Assembly: GCA_932294295.1 (NCBI GenBank)
Contig: OW028576.1
Span: forward strand, 44,184,247-44,248,246
From: Alitta virens
Taxonomy: Eukaryota > Annelida > Polychaeta > Phyllodocida > Nereididae
DNA: 64,000 nt
Direction: 5' to 3'
The notes under the pieces were generated by a model that had not been told where the DNA came from, made no database searches, and saw only the letters and a program-made list of their open reading frames with translations. Positions 45,898 to 61,185 of the stretch are shown here, one piece after another. Position 1 is the stretch's first letter; each line of letters begins with the position of its first letter. The position numbers and the translations under genes are program-made.

Positions 45898-47896
45898 GTC
45901 GCAGTTCAACGTGCTGGAGAATGTTAATGACTTTGGCTGGAAATCATTTTAAAATCGACATGAACCCAATTGAATGCACATTCTGAATTGAATTGAAACC
46001 AAAATGAAATTCAATGGAAGTTTCACAATTTGGGAAAATGGAGGAGATGAAATGATTGATCAAAAATAAACAGAAGTTTTCAAAACCATTATGAAGTTCG
46101 TAATTTGAATTTAATTTCATATTATATATGACAGACATACAAATTGATAGCACACTTTTATTTAAACTCCATGACAGCATTATGACCAGTTTAGACAAAG
46201 GTGAAGTAGTAACACAACACCATGGAACAATTTCAGCTGATATGCAAACATTTAGTCTCAATAGTTTATAGAGTGTATAGGGGATTTGCGTGGGGATATT
46301 AGAAAAAGTGGGGTGAGAGTAGCGGAGTAGCCTAAATATCACTGCAGACTGCTACAATGTGTACCCTCTGGCATTAATACGACACAACTGAGTGGTTGCC
46401 TCGCTAATTTTCCTCCCTTTCCCTGCTACTAATCCCCCCCCCCCCCCTTTTACAAAGTGTGCCATATGCATTGTTCGACTACAATAACATCATTAGTTAT
46501 TAAAAAGAAAAGAAAATTGCCTATAGTAGCCTTTTCTTTATTTCTCCAAGAGGACAATGATCTGATCTACTCTCCCCCCCCCCCCAGGATCTACTCTCCC
46601 CCCCCCCCCCAGAAAAACTTTATTTTTTTAACTATTAGCACACTAGGTTATACTGTGTGTGCAAAAGACATAGCATCATTTGTTTAATCAGTTTCCTCAG
46701 TGGCAATTATTTTATTTCACTGGTCTGTTTTGACAGATCAGGCTTGGACACCTCGTTAAAAACAGACCACTGACGATTGTGGTTTTCCTATATAAAATTT
46801 GAATTGAATTGTATTATTATTTAAGAAAATTAAGTACTGCTGGGCCTTTTCGACAATTAATCCCAAATAAAAATTTGAATTAAATTGAATTGAAGGCGGA
46901 AATGGTAGTCTAATTCGATGGAGATTTTTCATAATAATTGGTAGAAATTATTAAAACAAATTAGCAAAATCAGCAGAGTCGGAAGCTTCCTGTAACCATC
47001 TAAATGTTGTGAAATATTATCGAACAGTTATATGTTTTGACTGATGATGTTCCTGATATGAAAAAAGATGAACGCGTTGAAAAATTGTGTCACGTTTGCA
47101 GAAAGTTCCAACTGGTAAAACCTAAATATTCCATTTGAAACTTCTACTATATTTATTTATTTATTTATCTTTATTGACATGTGGTTTTACATTACAACAA
47201 TACAAACATCAGACGTGGAAACATAAACCACCCAGCCCCATAAGGGCTTATATGTCACTCCATTTAAGTGCTTAAATACGTAGCGCCTAAATAAAAAAAA
47301 GTAACTGTTTTCTTATTTCCATAGCTTTCAGCAAAAAGTTAGCCAATTGTACCTGATATTCGTTATTAATAAACACATATTTTTCAAAATCATCCTACTC
47401 ATCGAAATAACTATTACTGTCACTAAATTATTTAAAAACTAGTTCTTATATCATTATAGGCATTACATACACATAGTACATGAAATTCATCTTCTATATT
47501 ACTTGTAACAGAATTACAAAGTTTACAAACTCTGTTTACAAATTTCTCTTTTTGTTTTCATTAACTGATAACCTCAATTTTCTAGCTATCAAGTGCAATC
47601 CGTTGCTCCTGCTACTATATCGTATTGTTTTTCAAATGCTACTGGTCTAATTAATGCCAAGTCATTAATTTTAGAGATAAGCTGTTTGTGGCAGAAATAA
47701 TATCAAAATTTATGATTCCAGTAATGATAATATCCTATGTGAAAACATTTACTTATATATTTTAATGTACAACCGACAGCTGCAAAAAATAGAAGAAAAT
47801 AGTTTCATACTATTCTGTTATCAATAATATGAGACAAGTCTCATTATCAATTTAATTAGGGTTAATGTAGGTGAAGCATAATTTAGCACAACCTAC

Positions 47897-48171
47897 CTGG
47901 AAAGCAACGCTCTCCGAAATGAATAGCTCTGCACTGACAGGGCCTTGAAATTTGTTAATTTTTTGATCACCCACAATTCATGCTAAATTGGTTTTAATTT
48001 TAATTTTTCTACGTTTCTTTATTTAGTCTAGGCCCTAAATTAAGATAATCATAAAGCCCATATCAAATGACAATTCAGGAAATTCGTAACTTCTTACCCA
48101 AGACCATAAGACCGGAAGCCATCTGGTGTTGCACTCCGACAATTCCTTGTGTTGATTTTGGGAACTTCTAC
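47897..48171 (-). pseudogene. Gene 2 remnant, exons b and a, U4
   Basis: Exon a 48098-48171, exon b 47897-47943, as in U3. Confidence 0.5.
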
Positions 48172-48292
48172 CTGAAAGGCAAGCTTTTTGCAACATCCAC
48201 CAGGTGCAGACAATAGGCGATGCATACACAGTGACATCTAGAGTGCCTATCAGCAACAAAACTCGATCTATCATTATGCGGCAGAAATATTT

Positions 48293-48962
48293 GGGATGTC
48301 CCTCGCTTTGTCATTTGTAGCTTCAAATTTTGTACACTATTCAATTGTTTATAACTCCTTTGCAGTAGGACAAGACAAGAAACTTGAAAAATTGAATGAA
48401 AGAGCAAAACGATTTGTGTTTACTGACTATATAAAATCATACAATAACCTACTAAAAAAGACCGGTAAAAGAATGCTATATGTAACACGCAAGATTAACC
48501 TAGCCAAATTTGTTTACAAAGTACTTCATGAGATGTCACCACCAGTAGATAACTCCTTCTTCCCCAAACAAGTCACTCCATATAATATGAGAGATAACTT
48601 GAAATTAGTGAAACCATTATACAACACAGTCCAGTATGGAATGAAATCAATTGCTTATCAAGGTCCTCTGGTGTGGTACATGTTACTCCATAACCTAAGG
48701 AAGAAGATTTCTTGCAATTTAAAGACTCATTAAGAAGAAGCAAAATTCTTAGTACCTGTCAATCTGGCAACTGTATTCTCTGTAAATAAATTCATTGTAA
48801 TAATTTTTAATTTAACTACATATTTCATTTCACTCGCTCATTTGTAAATATTTCACCTTGTTTTGTTTTATTTTCTGTTGGCGAAAAGCTTTTAGCTTGT
48901 GTTGTATTGTTTTTATGTCAACACCGACTTTAAATACATTTTTATCTTATCTTATCTTATCT
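48293..48962 (+). mobile_element. Non-LTR retrotransposon tail, U4 copy
   Basis: Identical frame to U3. Confidence 0.75.
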
Positions 48963-49594
48963 GCTTCTGTCTATTGGGACATTTAAAAACATAGACCGGA
49001 AGAGATTCACAAGTGTTCAAGCTAAAAAACCAAAACTGTGGTGCCTTTGATTATAGGATGACTCATGTGGATCAGGGCACCTTAACACTGTCTGTCGTCA
49101 CCTAATAGCCAGGTGGCCTAATTTTGGACATTCTTTGCTGTCAAAACATCCAACATTAACTATATTCCTCAATAGTGCTGCAGATCTGGAAAGCATCACA
49201 AACAAGATAAACCAAATAATAATCAATGCTTTATTATATAAAGTTAAATATACAATTAAAGATGTAAAAATCATTCGAAGCCAAGAAACATATGCAGCCT
49301 CCAAATAGGAATGATTACTGTTATTAAGCGCCTCATTGTAGACCGAGTTTCAGTCGAGTGCTGCACTTGGCTGAAACTCAGTCTATCTAATTGGTAATCT
49401 GCCAATAGTGCTGTTCATTCAGTGAATAGCTGCATGTGCGACTTGAGCCGAATAATACATTTTTACAACCACAATATATTAGTAGAATAATATACATTAA
49501 AACACTATAATCTAAACTAACAAACAATTTTAACAAAAAAATATTATTTATTTGATTTCATTGATAATGCTTTATGCTAAGTTGCCAGTTTGTC

Positions 49595-51823
49595 TTACAA
49601 AGCCTGAATCTCATGAACCACTGGAGAGTAAAGTGTGCTCGATATTATCGGATGTTTGGCAAAGGGGACACCAAAAATTAATGCATCCACAGCTTCTGGA
49701 TTTGGCATGTTGGAGAAAAGTACCACCTGTGTAAATTTTAAGAAATGAAAGAAGTTAGTTATGTTCAAACAATACATACAATTGTTATAAAATACAATAA
49801 TATGGGTCATTGTGGGTGACACAGTTATACATTTTCTGATCATGGTGTGGTTGGTGTGGAAAAAGTACAGTATAGCGGACCCAAATTTATGACCTGATGT
49901 AGCTAGCCTTTTTTTCATGCCTATGACTTCATATCCCTGAATTCAGTGAATGACATCACAAAAAACCACCGCTCTTTTCATTTTCAAGACCAGACATCGT
50001 TTACTTTATTTATTTTTTATCGGGGGCTGCCGCCACCAAACCCCTGCTGTGCTATGCAAATATTATTCCTCTTCTGTCATAGAACAAATGTTGGCAAAAA
50101 AAGTGTTATTTTCTAATATTTAATGGACGCCAAATATGGGCATTCATTTGGGTCCGTTATACTGCACTATACCCATTGGTGCAAAGTTTGGCCTTTGACA
50201 GAATAAGGATCCTTATAATATATTTGCTACCTTATTTTTTCCTGTTCTGTCTTTTTAAGCTATGTTATGGCTCTACTGTAATGTAATGGTTCTACCTTAA
50301 TGTAATGGCTCTACTGTAATGTAATGGCTCTACTGTAATGTAATAAGACCTACATAACTGCTGTAGGGATATAATTTTACCCTAAGTGGAGTAGCACACA
50401 TGTGTCAAAAATTATGATTGAATATGTACTCAATGTGTCAAGTCAAGATCATCTCTCTACTCTATTGGAGGGGAACTTTAAATGAAAAATATGAAATTCA
50501 CTTACCCCTTTGGCTGTCACTGGCTTAAATACACGAAAATCAATCTCTCCTTTCAACCGGGGGACAAGACCTGTTTCTGCTTCTTCTTTCCAATGCTTAA
50601 GGAAATCTTCTATACCCATACCTGCAATTATTGAAATGTAATTTTGAGACAATGCATTAATTTAAATACACGCAGAGTAATAAATGGTTAAAATGACTTC
50701 TTAAATAGATAAGACATCAGATGTGATTTTAACACCGAAAGAGATGCTACTATTGAAACGTTATGAGGTAGATTGTTCCATAGTTCAGGGGCCACCTTAC
50801 TGAAGGCCCTATCACCAAAGTAATATCTAGTTCTTGGCCCATGCAAAAGATTTCTTTCACTTCAACTCAACAAGAGAGTTGCTTATATAAGATAGATCGA
50901 TCATTTACCTGGGTTGTTCACATATACTTCAACGTAGAATAGCCTCTGTGGATTCTTAAATGCAGAGGTCTGTTCATCACACAAACTTTTGTCGACCCCA
51001 AGAAGATCTCGGGCAAAAGCTTCGTATGTTCGCAAAAGCGTTGTCGTAACATTTACAAGTCCTTCAACTTCTTCGTTCAGTTGATCCATAATTTTCTGAA
51101 CCTCATTGTTTTCAGCGATGAGTATTATTTTGTTTTGTCCTATGACCTGAAAATAGAAATGGCATATTAAAGTAAGGTATGTTTAGTACAATGACCGGCA
51201 ATAATACAAGTGACCGAATATTTACAATTGTACTGAATGGGTTAAAGAATGAAAATTTAACCAAGGATGCAAGACATTTGTGTTTAGCCATCCAAAAAGG
51301 ATTGTGGTATGGCAATGTTCTTTTTTCAGTTTTTAACAGAAATATAGGATTTTCTAAATTAAAAACTTGTCATGTTCAATCAATATTTCCTTTTATAAAC
51401 AAAGTGGGTGTGGTACATAGCCAAATGTGCTATGTGTGTTTTCCATGTGTTTGGATAAACACATGGAAAATGCATGGTTTTCACCTCATTTTGATTAGGC
51501 AAAAACCATGCATTTTCCATGCGTTTATCCTTCTCATGGAAAACACACATGGCACATTTGGCCATGTATATGGGAAAAGCTCAAAAATGTTATTTTTTTT
51601 CTGGGCAATATACTTTTTTATAGTATATGTCAGTGAGGAATGCAACCCCTATCCTATCCTTAATTAATAACTGATTTTGCCATACCTTGAATCTAAGGGT
51701 ACTTGGTGTAGTATTCGCGGTGACTATTCGTTCTACTGATGAGAGGACTGCGGAGAGCTTCATCCCATGAGTTTTTGATGATATCCCTTCCACCGGGACA
51801 ATTACAATCAGAAAGTATGTCAT
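49595..51823 (-). CDS. Gene 1, U4 copy
   Basis: Exons 51686-51823, 50909-51146, 50506-50621, 49595-49726. Protein as in U3. Confidence 0.7.
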
Positions 51824-54800
51824 TCTGAAAATAATATTATTATCAGCACATTATGAAAATTGTCCAGTTTAATTTGTTGCAACTCTTCTCCGATGTTTCT
51901 TGACCGTACGTATTTTGAAAATTTAAGATGTCTGAATCAGATACTCAAGATGATTTTTAGTAATGTAAATTGATGTAATTTGATAGAAAATACTATTTGT
52001 AAATGGTATAAAACATGTCCATTATCAGTAAATATCAGTAAACTTGTCATAGTGCGAGCATTGAAGAATTATCTTGTCTAACCTCAAAATAAAACTTCAG
52101 AACACTCAATCAGCTACATCTTGATATCTTAAGACAGTAGATCATGCATCAGCCAAATGTCAATCGATATGAATTACTAAGATTCAGAAATCAGTCAACA
52201 ATTTAATTGTCACTACCTGGTTATTTGGTTATCTATCGATCTATCTAATACCTTAGGTACTGCTATCAAGAAATGCACCATTTTTAAAACTCGTACACTG
52301 CCCTTCAAACATTGAAGGCCATTTTGACCCAGTGGTTATGTGGTATATTTAGATATTACTGATGAGTGGACGGATTGGCCAGGATTAACGAGTGGTGTAA
52401 GTCACAAGTGAATTCTGAAGCCAATCTGTCCCCAAGTGAGGGAATATCTAAATATACCACATTTCCAGTTGCCAATGGGTCTTATTTGAATTGAAAATAA
52501 CTTTATTTGGCAATTTACTTAAAACAAGACTACAGCATGATATTTTGTTATTTCTGGCATGATACATTTAAAATTATTACATATATTAGTATTTATACTT
52601 GCCAGGAGACACCAAAAAACCTCAATCGGTTGTGTTAGGGGCCACCTTAAATTGTTACAATATTAGAAAAAGAAAGAATATAATACGAGATAAATTAAAA
52701 ACAAACAGAGAAAAAAGAAAAAATATATAAGTTTGGAAAAATATAGCAAGGAGAAAATAATAATAATAATATTATATGACATACAATATAGAAATACAGG
52801 TTAAATTTCTAATATTGCAAACAATGATTATAACTTTTACAACTGATCTCTTCAGGTATAATGTTTACATATATTTACATTATTGAGGGATATATGCTCA
52901 ATTATTTTTGTGGGATAAATGCTCAATTATTATTGTTGGATATATGCTCCATTATTATTGTGGGATATATGCTCAAATATTGTTTGTGGAGAGAGGTAGT
53001 GAATATAGGTTACTTCTATTCAAAATACAAGATGTAAGAGGCAAAATCTGTTATACTTACTTTGTGAATTCTTGTAGTAATGATCTTCACTACTCGAGCA
53101 ATAACAGTCGTGTTGTAATGCAAGTCATGCAAGTATGTCTTATACAGTATGCAAGAAATGAATAACCCTTTGATTTGAATAACAAATACAGATCCAGCTT
53201 CAAAAGAGTATACAGCGTGAGATAGCAGTCAGTGCATTGGAGCCTGACCGGCATTAGGGCTGCATTATATTCTTACAAAAAAATTGACAGACTGCTCAAG
53301 AATGGGGTCACTATATCATGGAGCATACAGCTATATCAGCAGAAAACTGTGTCTTTCAGTTACAATACATCATTTCATTAGAAATTAATGATTAAATGTT
53401 TTTTTGAAAATGATCACAGCATATTTATCTTATGGGTGCCACCAAATTTCATTATGGAAATGCGTTGACCAATGGTCAGTGCAATTGGTAACACAAAGGT
53501 CTGTTCTAGTACTGGTCCCCATTAAAATAACTAAACTTTAACACTGTGTGCATGGTGTCTGCACCTGATTCAGCCTAGGTAAAATTTTCTATGCAACACC
53601 TAATATTGTCTTTCAGTAAATACCATACATTACTACTTAGTAGGCCTATATTAGCTGCAGAGGGCAAATATTATAAACCCTGCTTCGAATGAGGTGCAGT
53701 CCACTTGTTCAATACACACCAGCGTAACCCCATGACATACTTAGTTGTTTGGATCCTAGATCTAAGTTAGACAATTTTTGTCCTTAATTGTTGATAGTTC
53801 ACAGTCATGTAACATGGCAGAGCTGCATGCTTTTGTTTAGACAATAGATTACAGTTAGGCCTTGATATCGGCATGAAGAAAACAATAGATTTGTGTTGAT
53901 TGATTTCAAATTAAATGACAACAAAAGTTTTTAATGATACTTTGAAAAAATAATTTAACAAGTTTGTAGTATTCCTAGACTTTTCAAATATCCAACTTTA
54001 GCATGACTTCATATTCTGGATGTTTCTTTGGGGGCTAGTTTATAAGGCTGAGTATAAAATACTGAGTTGGTCACTAGACCTTGCAGATTATTGAAGACAT
54101 TATATTAACGATTGATGTTATCACTGTGGAAAGTTTGCCATCTTACTGTTTTATTGAATTACATGGCTGGAGAGTCAGTTGGGACAAATACTCAATAAAT
54201 TATACAATATCATTTAAAGGACTGTGAAAGTAATATTACATCAGATTTCATGGACTTGGAAACTACACCTCAGATGTCGAGTGAATCCTGGACTCCCGTT
54301 GATCAAGTTTCCCAGGCAATGTGAGTTCTGGATTCACATGATGTCATCTAGGGTGTTATGAAAATTGCTCCCAAGAGCTGTCAAAGGACTGTTGTCCAGG
54401 AATGTTGACAAATTCTGTTCTACATACATAAGGACCTCCAACAATGCACACAAAATAAATAAATCAGGGCTATTTAGACATCGGAATGTGAGTTGCAAAT
54501 TATAGTAATAAATTTATTCTATGTATTTGACAGGATATGCTATGATGCCAGTCGGAGGGCCTGTAATTAATAGAGGGCTGTCTTAATTACTAGTCAGAAA
54601 ATTAAAAGTTTGAAATTCACAGCTCATTAATATGGTTTGATTATCTGAGTTCCAGTGAAATGAGATTAGGATTAACATCTAGATTTTAAATGATCCAAAA
54701 CTTGGTCAGCTTATATGATTATGACGCCCCTAGGAAAATGTAATGATGAGATGTTTGCACTTTCAGACTGCACCAGGTCAGTGCAGGTCACACCTATTTC

Positions 54801-55100
54801 AATTCTGTCAACAGGGCTAGCAAGTCAGGCTTGATTTGTTGCATGTCTGTCTCCAAACATTTGATTTCATTACCAATTTAACAATAACGTGTTTTATGAG
54901 GGCGACATGGCTTTTTGACAGCCCAAGAGACTGGTTGTTGGCCAAACAGAATCATGGTCAGCCCGAGCTTCATCAGCTAGGCCAACATGGACTGAGTCAA
55001 GCCGAGGATGCAGCCCAGAGTGTTCGCTACCACTGAGCTAAGCCCCTGCTTCTGATGTTCTATAAGCAACCAAAGTGAGTGAAATGTACCGACAACTCAC

Positions 55101-55216
55101 TTTTGTAGAAGCGACTGTTTTGAAACAAGGGTAGTCCAGATGACCCTGGTGCCTTCCTTGAGGTCCAGCTGTCGCCGCTTCCTTCCAGATTTTCATGAGC
55201 TCTTCCATCCCTATGC
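55101..55216 (-). pseudogene. Lone 116-nt gene 1-like exon, U4
   Basis: Frame and splice sites as in U1. Confidence 0.6.
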
Positions 55217-55700
55217 CTAGATATACAATGAATATAACCTCATGAGTCCAACAATACCCTAGGCAAAAGTTACTATACTTGCAGATTTAGTACATCCAAA
55301 CAATACTATCAACCAATAATCCCATCTTACGATGATTTTGACCATCATATGCCCACTATATATAGGTAGCATCTTAACATCTAGATTTTAAAATGTTAGT
55401 ATCTTGACATCTTAACATCTAGATGTTAAAATGTTAGCATCTTCACATCTAGGCAGCATCTTGACATCTAGATGTTAAAATGTTAGCATCTTAACATCTA
55501 GGTAACATCTTAACATCTAGATGTTAAAAGTTTAGCATCTTGACATCTAGATATTAAAATGCAACATATATCAGCATCTTGAGATCTAGATGTTAAAATT
55601 TAACATGTGCTAGCATCTCAACATCTAGATGTTAACATGTGTTAGAATCTTGACATATAATTGTTAAAATCATGTTATTAAAGCTGGACTGTCATTCAGC

Positions 55701-58118
55701 ATGACAGTGGCCCAAATCTATTGCATTTACTTCATTGTCTTCTTTATACTGATTACTGGGGGTTGGATCACGACAAACCAGGCATGGTACATCATGAAAA
55801 CCGCTTCCCATCTTTTCAGATACAAACATACTACATATTTATAGTTTTTTTTTAGCATTTTCGCGGGTCAGCCGTCCACCGCTCTGACATGGGAAATACT
55901 CAATCAGTGTAAAGATGCCTAGTGGGCACCTCAGGGAGCCGCCAGTGTTTTTACCCGGTCAGGGAGCAAGTGTTGATTCAAATTCATTTATTGGCCCTTA
56001 TAATAACAATATCATATTACAATTTACAAATATATATATAGGCCAAAAACTTACAGGACTCTCATTACTGGGTATATGCCTTTATCCACTGTGAATGCCA
56101 AATGCAGATCATTGATTGGTTGAGAGCTGATAAATTTACAATTTGGTCAAAACAGCCATGCCCACTCAACGGAGTAGGCATACCTCAGGACAAGCGTTTA
56201 ATCCTCCGGATAACAATAACGACTGTGGTTGTTTCCAACTTCATGACCCAGTTTGCAGAAATGATGGAGTCACCTATGGCAACTCATGTGAGGCCACATG
56301 CAAGTAAGTAGATAGATAGATAGATAGATAGGCCCATATTATTTAGTAGTAGGATGGGGTACGGGATGTCACACATCAGAGCCACCAAGTGTGGAGGTTT
56401 GATGTCAACAAAGCGATGTCGGTGATATTGATATAATGTTGATGCGATGTTGTGCCGATGGCAGCCAATGTAGAAATTTGGAATGCTATCTGGGCATCCA
56501 TGAAATATATAAATTATCTAACTGCATTTTGTAATAACAACCTTTCTCAGTATGTTATATGCTGATGGTTGGCTAAGGTGTGGATAGCTAAAGTTTGTAT
56601 GTCAACTATGATTAATTTATCATAAAACGTGATAAAGAAACTTGTTTATGTAAGGAATCATAAATACATAATTTTTGGCGATACTAATCAGAAATGCAGA
56701 TGAGAGTGGGGCACCATGAGCCACTTTTTACTGGAGCTTGAAGTAACAACTGTACAGTCTTACTGTTAACGTCTTACTATTGTTAAACATCCTGCGACCA
56801 GGGGGCATCATGAGCCAGACTTTGGGCATCTTGAGCCAACCAACAAACACCTGGAATTTGCTGACAGAGGCTTTAGTTTCTTCAATAGTGGCACAAACAT
56901 GGATTGCCAAAGACTTAGAGCTATCAGCAATTAATTATGGACCATTATTCAGGGAATAATATGTTGAGAAGTTATCACTTTTATCTCAAGGTGTATGTTT
57001 TCTTTAGACAGTTATATTAAGAAATACCGATTAAATCCGTAACAAAATCTAAATAAATGCTGGGCCTGACTCCAATGATTGTCCGACGGTCCAGGGCAAA
57101 TAAAAGGTTCCTTGGATAAAATTACATATAAAATAAACTATTTTTTGTTTGAAAATGACCAAGCCAAAATGCAATAATGTCAAGGCCGGAAATATAAAAA
57201 AATGCCTGCATTTGCTATAATAAATGTTTTTCATATTAAAGGTGTATTATGTAATTGAAGGTTCATAATTCAAATTTCCAAGTCAAGTAAAACCTTTGGT
57301 AAGGGATAATTGGAGGACAATTACATATTTAGAAAATACACTATGTGGCATGTTAAATTATTCTTATATATAATTAAAGGTCTGTAACATGTAATATTAT
57401 GTTTTTAACTAGTTATTTTTGTTGCATTGCCAGGCTCAATAGCCCCAGTGTAAGCTGGCTCAAGGTGCCCCACATGCAAATTCCATATAAAAACATAAGT
57501 GGTGTGATTTAGGTAAATCAAATTTCAATTGATATGTTTCAGGAATGTTGGAGTGCAGAGCCAGGGTAAATGCCAACAGGAAGGAAACATCGACTGTTTG
57601 TGCCTATTGAATTATGACCCGGTCTGGGGAATTGATGGAACGACGTATGGAAATAAATGCCAAGCTCAATGCGGGTAAGTGTTGACAAGCGGCCCAGTGT
57701 AGCCTATAAGAAAGGAGACGTTTTTTGATGGCCGTACTGTACTTTGTGTCTCAAAGCGTATAAATCACTGAACGTACACCTAAATGTTGACAGATAGCTC
57801 AGTCTCATAGAAGATCAGACGTTTATTGTTGGTTTCGCAGTTAATTACAAAAAACTGCATTATGTTTTTTAAATTGAGATAAAATTAATGAAATTACAAG
57901 AGGTGGAACGAATTTATGACACAAATATTTCTGGATAAGATAAGAAGAGATGAGTTGAGATGAGAAAGATAAGATGAGGTAAATTAAGATGAGATAACAT
58001 GAGATGAGATAACATGAGATGAGATAAGATAATATGAGATAAGCTGAGATAGATAATATAAGATGCTTAATTGTGATAAAACTTACTGATAATCCATAAT
58101 CGTTTAATTTTCAGTTGA
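55701..58118 (+). CDS. Kazal-type inhibitor gene, U4 copy
   Basis: Exons 55701-55761, 56189-56303, 57543-57674, 58115 on (TGA 58116-58118). Same protein as U3. Confidence 0.7.
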
Positions 58119-60114
58119 GTCGCAGTTCAACGTGCTGGAGAATGTTAATGACTTTGGCTGGAAATCATTTTAAAATCGACATGAACCCAATTGAATGCAC
58201 ATTCTGAATTGAATTGAAACCAAAATGAAATTCAATGGAAGTTTCACAATTTGGGAAAATGGAGGAGATGAAATGATTGATCAAAAATAAACAGAAGTTT
58301 TCAAAACCATTATGAAGTTCGTAATTTGAATTTAATTTCATATTATATATGACAGACATACAAATTGATAGCACACTTTTATTTAAACTCCATGACAGCA
58401 TTATGACCAGTTTAGACAAAGGTGAAGTAGTAACACAACACCATGGAACAATTTCAGCTGATATGCAAACATTTAGTCTCAATAGTTTATAGAGTGTATA
58501 GGGGATTTGCGTGGGGATATTAGAAAAAGTGGGGTGAGAGTAGCGGAGTAGCCTAAATATCACTGCAGACTGCTACAATGTGTACCCTCTGGCATTAATA
58601 CGACACAACTGAGTGGTTGCCTCGCTACTTTTCCTCCCTTTCCCTGCTACTAATCCCCCCCCCCCCTTTTACAAAGTGTGCCATATGCATTGTTCGACTA
58701 CAATAACATCATTAGTTATTAAAAAGAAAAGAAAATTGCCTATAGTAGCCTTTTCTTTATTTCTCCAAGAGGACAATGATCTGATCTACTCTCCCCCCCC
58801 CCCAGGATCTACTCTCCCCCCCCCCCCAGAAAAACTTTATTTTTTTAACTATTAGCACACTAGGTTATACTGTGTGTGCAAAAGACATAGCATCATTTGT
58901 TTAATCAGTTTCCTCAGTGGCAATTATTTTATTTCACTGGTCTGTTTTGACAGATCAGGCTTGGACACCTCGTTAAAAACAGACCACTGACGATTGTGGT
59001 TTTCCTATATAAAATTTGAATTGAATTGTATTATTATTTAAGAAAATTAAGTACTGCTGGGCCTTTTCGACAATTAATCCCAAATAAAAATTTGAATTAA
59101 ATTGAATTGAAGGCGGAAATGGTAGTCTAATTCGATGGAGATTTTTCATAATAATTGGTAGAAATTATTAAAACAAATTAGCAAAATCAGCAGAGTCGGA
59201 AGCTTCCTGTAACCATCTAAATGTTGTGAAATATTATCGAACAGTTATATGTTTTGACTGATGATGTTCCTGATATGAAAAAAGATGAACGCGTTGAAAA
59301 ATTGTGTCACGTTTGCAGAAAGTTCCAACTGGTAAAACCTAAATATTCCATTTGAAACTTCTACTATATTTATTTATTTATTTATCTTTATTGACATGTG
59401 GTTTTACATTACAACAATACAAACATCAGACGTGGAAACATAAACCACCCAGCCCCATAAGGGCTTATATGTCACTCCATTTAAGTGCTTAAATACGTAG
59501 CGCCTAAATAAAAAAAAAGTAACTGTTTTCTTATTTCCATAGCTTTCAGCAAAAAGTTAGCCAATTGTACCTGATATTCGTTATTAATAAACACATATTT
59601 TTCAAAATCATCCTACTCATCGAAATAACTATTACTGTCACTAAATTATTTAAAAACTAGTTCTTATATCATTATAGGCATTACATACACATAGTACATG
59701 AAATTCATCTTCTATATTACTTGTAACAGAATTACAAAGTTTACAAACTCTGTTTACAAATTTCTCTTTTTGTTTTCATTAACTGATAACCTCAATTTTC
59801 TAGCTATCAAGTGCAATCCGTTGCTCCTGCTACTATATCGTATTGTTTTTCAAATGCTACTGGTCTAATTAATGCCAAGTCATTAATTTTAGAGATAAGC
59901 TGTTTGTGGCAGAAATAATATCAAAATTTATGATTCCAGTAATGATAATATCCTATGTGAAAACATTTACTTATATATTTTAATGTACAACCGACAGCTG
60001 CAAAAAATAGAAGAAAATAGTTTCATACTATTCTGTTATCAATAATATGAGACAAGTCTCATTATCAATTTAATTAGGGTTAATGTAGGTGAAGCATAAT
60101 TTAGCACAACCTAC

Positions 60115-60389
60115 CTGGAAAGCAACGCTCTCCGAAATGAATAGCTCTGCACTGACAGGGCCTTGAAATTTGTTAATTTTTTGATCACCCACAATTCATG
60201 CTAAATTGGTTTTAATTTTAATTTTTCTACGTTTCTTTATTTAGTCTAGGCCCTAAATTAAGATAATCATAAAGCCCATATCAAATGACAATTCAGGAAA
60301 TTCGTAACTTCTTACCTAAGACCATAAGACCGGAAGCCATCTGGTGTTGCACTCCGACAATTCCTTGTGTTGATTTTGGGAACTTCTAC
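60115..60389 (-). pseudogene. Gene 2 remnant, exons b and a, U5
   Basis: Exon a 60316-60389, exon b 60115-60161. The exon a donor context is AG|GTAAGA, as in U2. Confidence 0.5.
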
Positions 60390-60510
60390 CTGAAAGGCAA
60401 GCTTTTTGCAACATCCACCAGGTGCAGACAATAGGCGATGCATACACAGTGACATCTAGAGTGCCTATCAGCAACAAAACTCGATCTATCATTATGCGGC
60501 AGAAATATTT

Positions 60511-61185
60511 GGGATGTCCCTCGCTTTGTCATTTGTAGCTTCAAATTTTGTACACTATTCAATTGTTTATAACTCCTTTGCAGTAGGACAAGACAAGAAA
60601 CTTGAAAAATTGAATGAAAGAGCAAAACGATTTGTGTTTACTGACTATATAAAATCATACAATAACCTACTAAAAAAGACCGGTAAAAGAATGCTATATG
60701 TAACACGCAAGATTAACCTAGCCAAATTTGTTTACAAAGTACTTCATGAGATGTCACCACCAGTAGATAACTCCTTCTTCCCCAAACAAGTCACTCCATA
60801 TAATATGAGAGATAACTTGAAATTAGTGAAACCATTATACAACACAGTCCAGTATGGAATGAAATCAATTGCTTATCAAGGTCCTCTGGTGTGGTACATG
60901 TTACTCCATAACCTAAGGAAGAAGATTTCTTGCAATTTAAAAGACTCATTAAGAAGAAGCAAAATTCTTAGTACCTGTCAATCTGGCAACTGTATTCTCT
61001 GTAAATAAATTCATTGTAATAATTTTTAATTTAACTACATATTTCATTTCACTCGCTCATTTGTAAATATTTCACCTTGTTTTGTTTTATTTTCTGTTGG
61101 CGAAAAGCTTTTAGCTTGTGTTGTATTGTTTTTATGTCAACACCGACTTTAAATACATTTTTATCTTATCTTATCTTATCTGCTT
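60511..61185 (+). mobile_element. Non-LTR retrotransposon tail, U5 copy
   Basis: One extra A near 60940 puts the last part back in the family frame (KDSLRRSKIL ... CILCK), but the upstream deletion remains, so it is still a dead fragment. Confidence 0.75.

Larger units (their letters stand above)
35655..47875 (+). repeat. Tandem unit U3
   Basis: 12,221 bp. Very close to U4: the compared exons and frames are identical and the visible differences are mostly homopolymer lengths (for example 9 against 8 A near 35073 and 47290, and poly-C tracts). Confidence 0.95.
47876..60093 (+). repeat. Tandem unit U4
   Basis: 12,218 bp. Near-identical to U3 (see there) except for its right end, which is closer to U5. 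Confidence 0.95.

Noticed and set aside
60514..61008. U5 retroelement tail as a repaired, intact frame
   Set aside because: The single extra A only restores the last part; the upstream deletion shared with U2-U4 remains.
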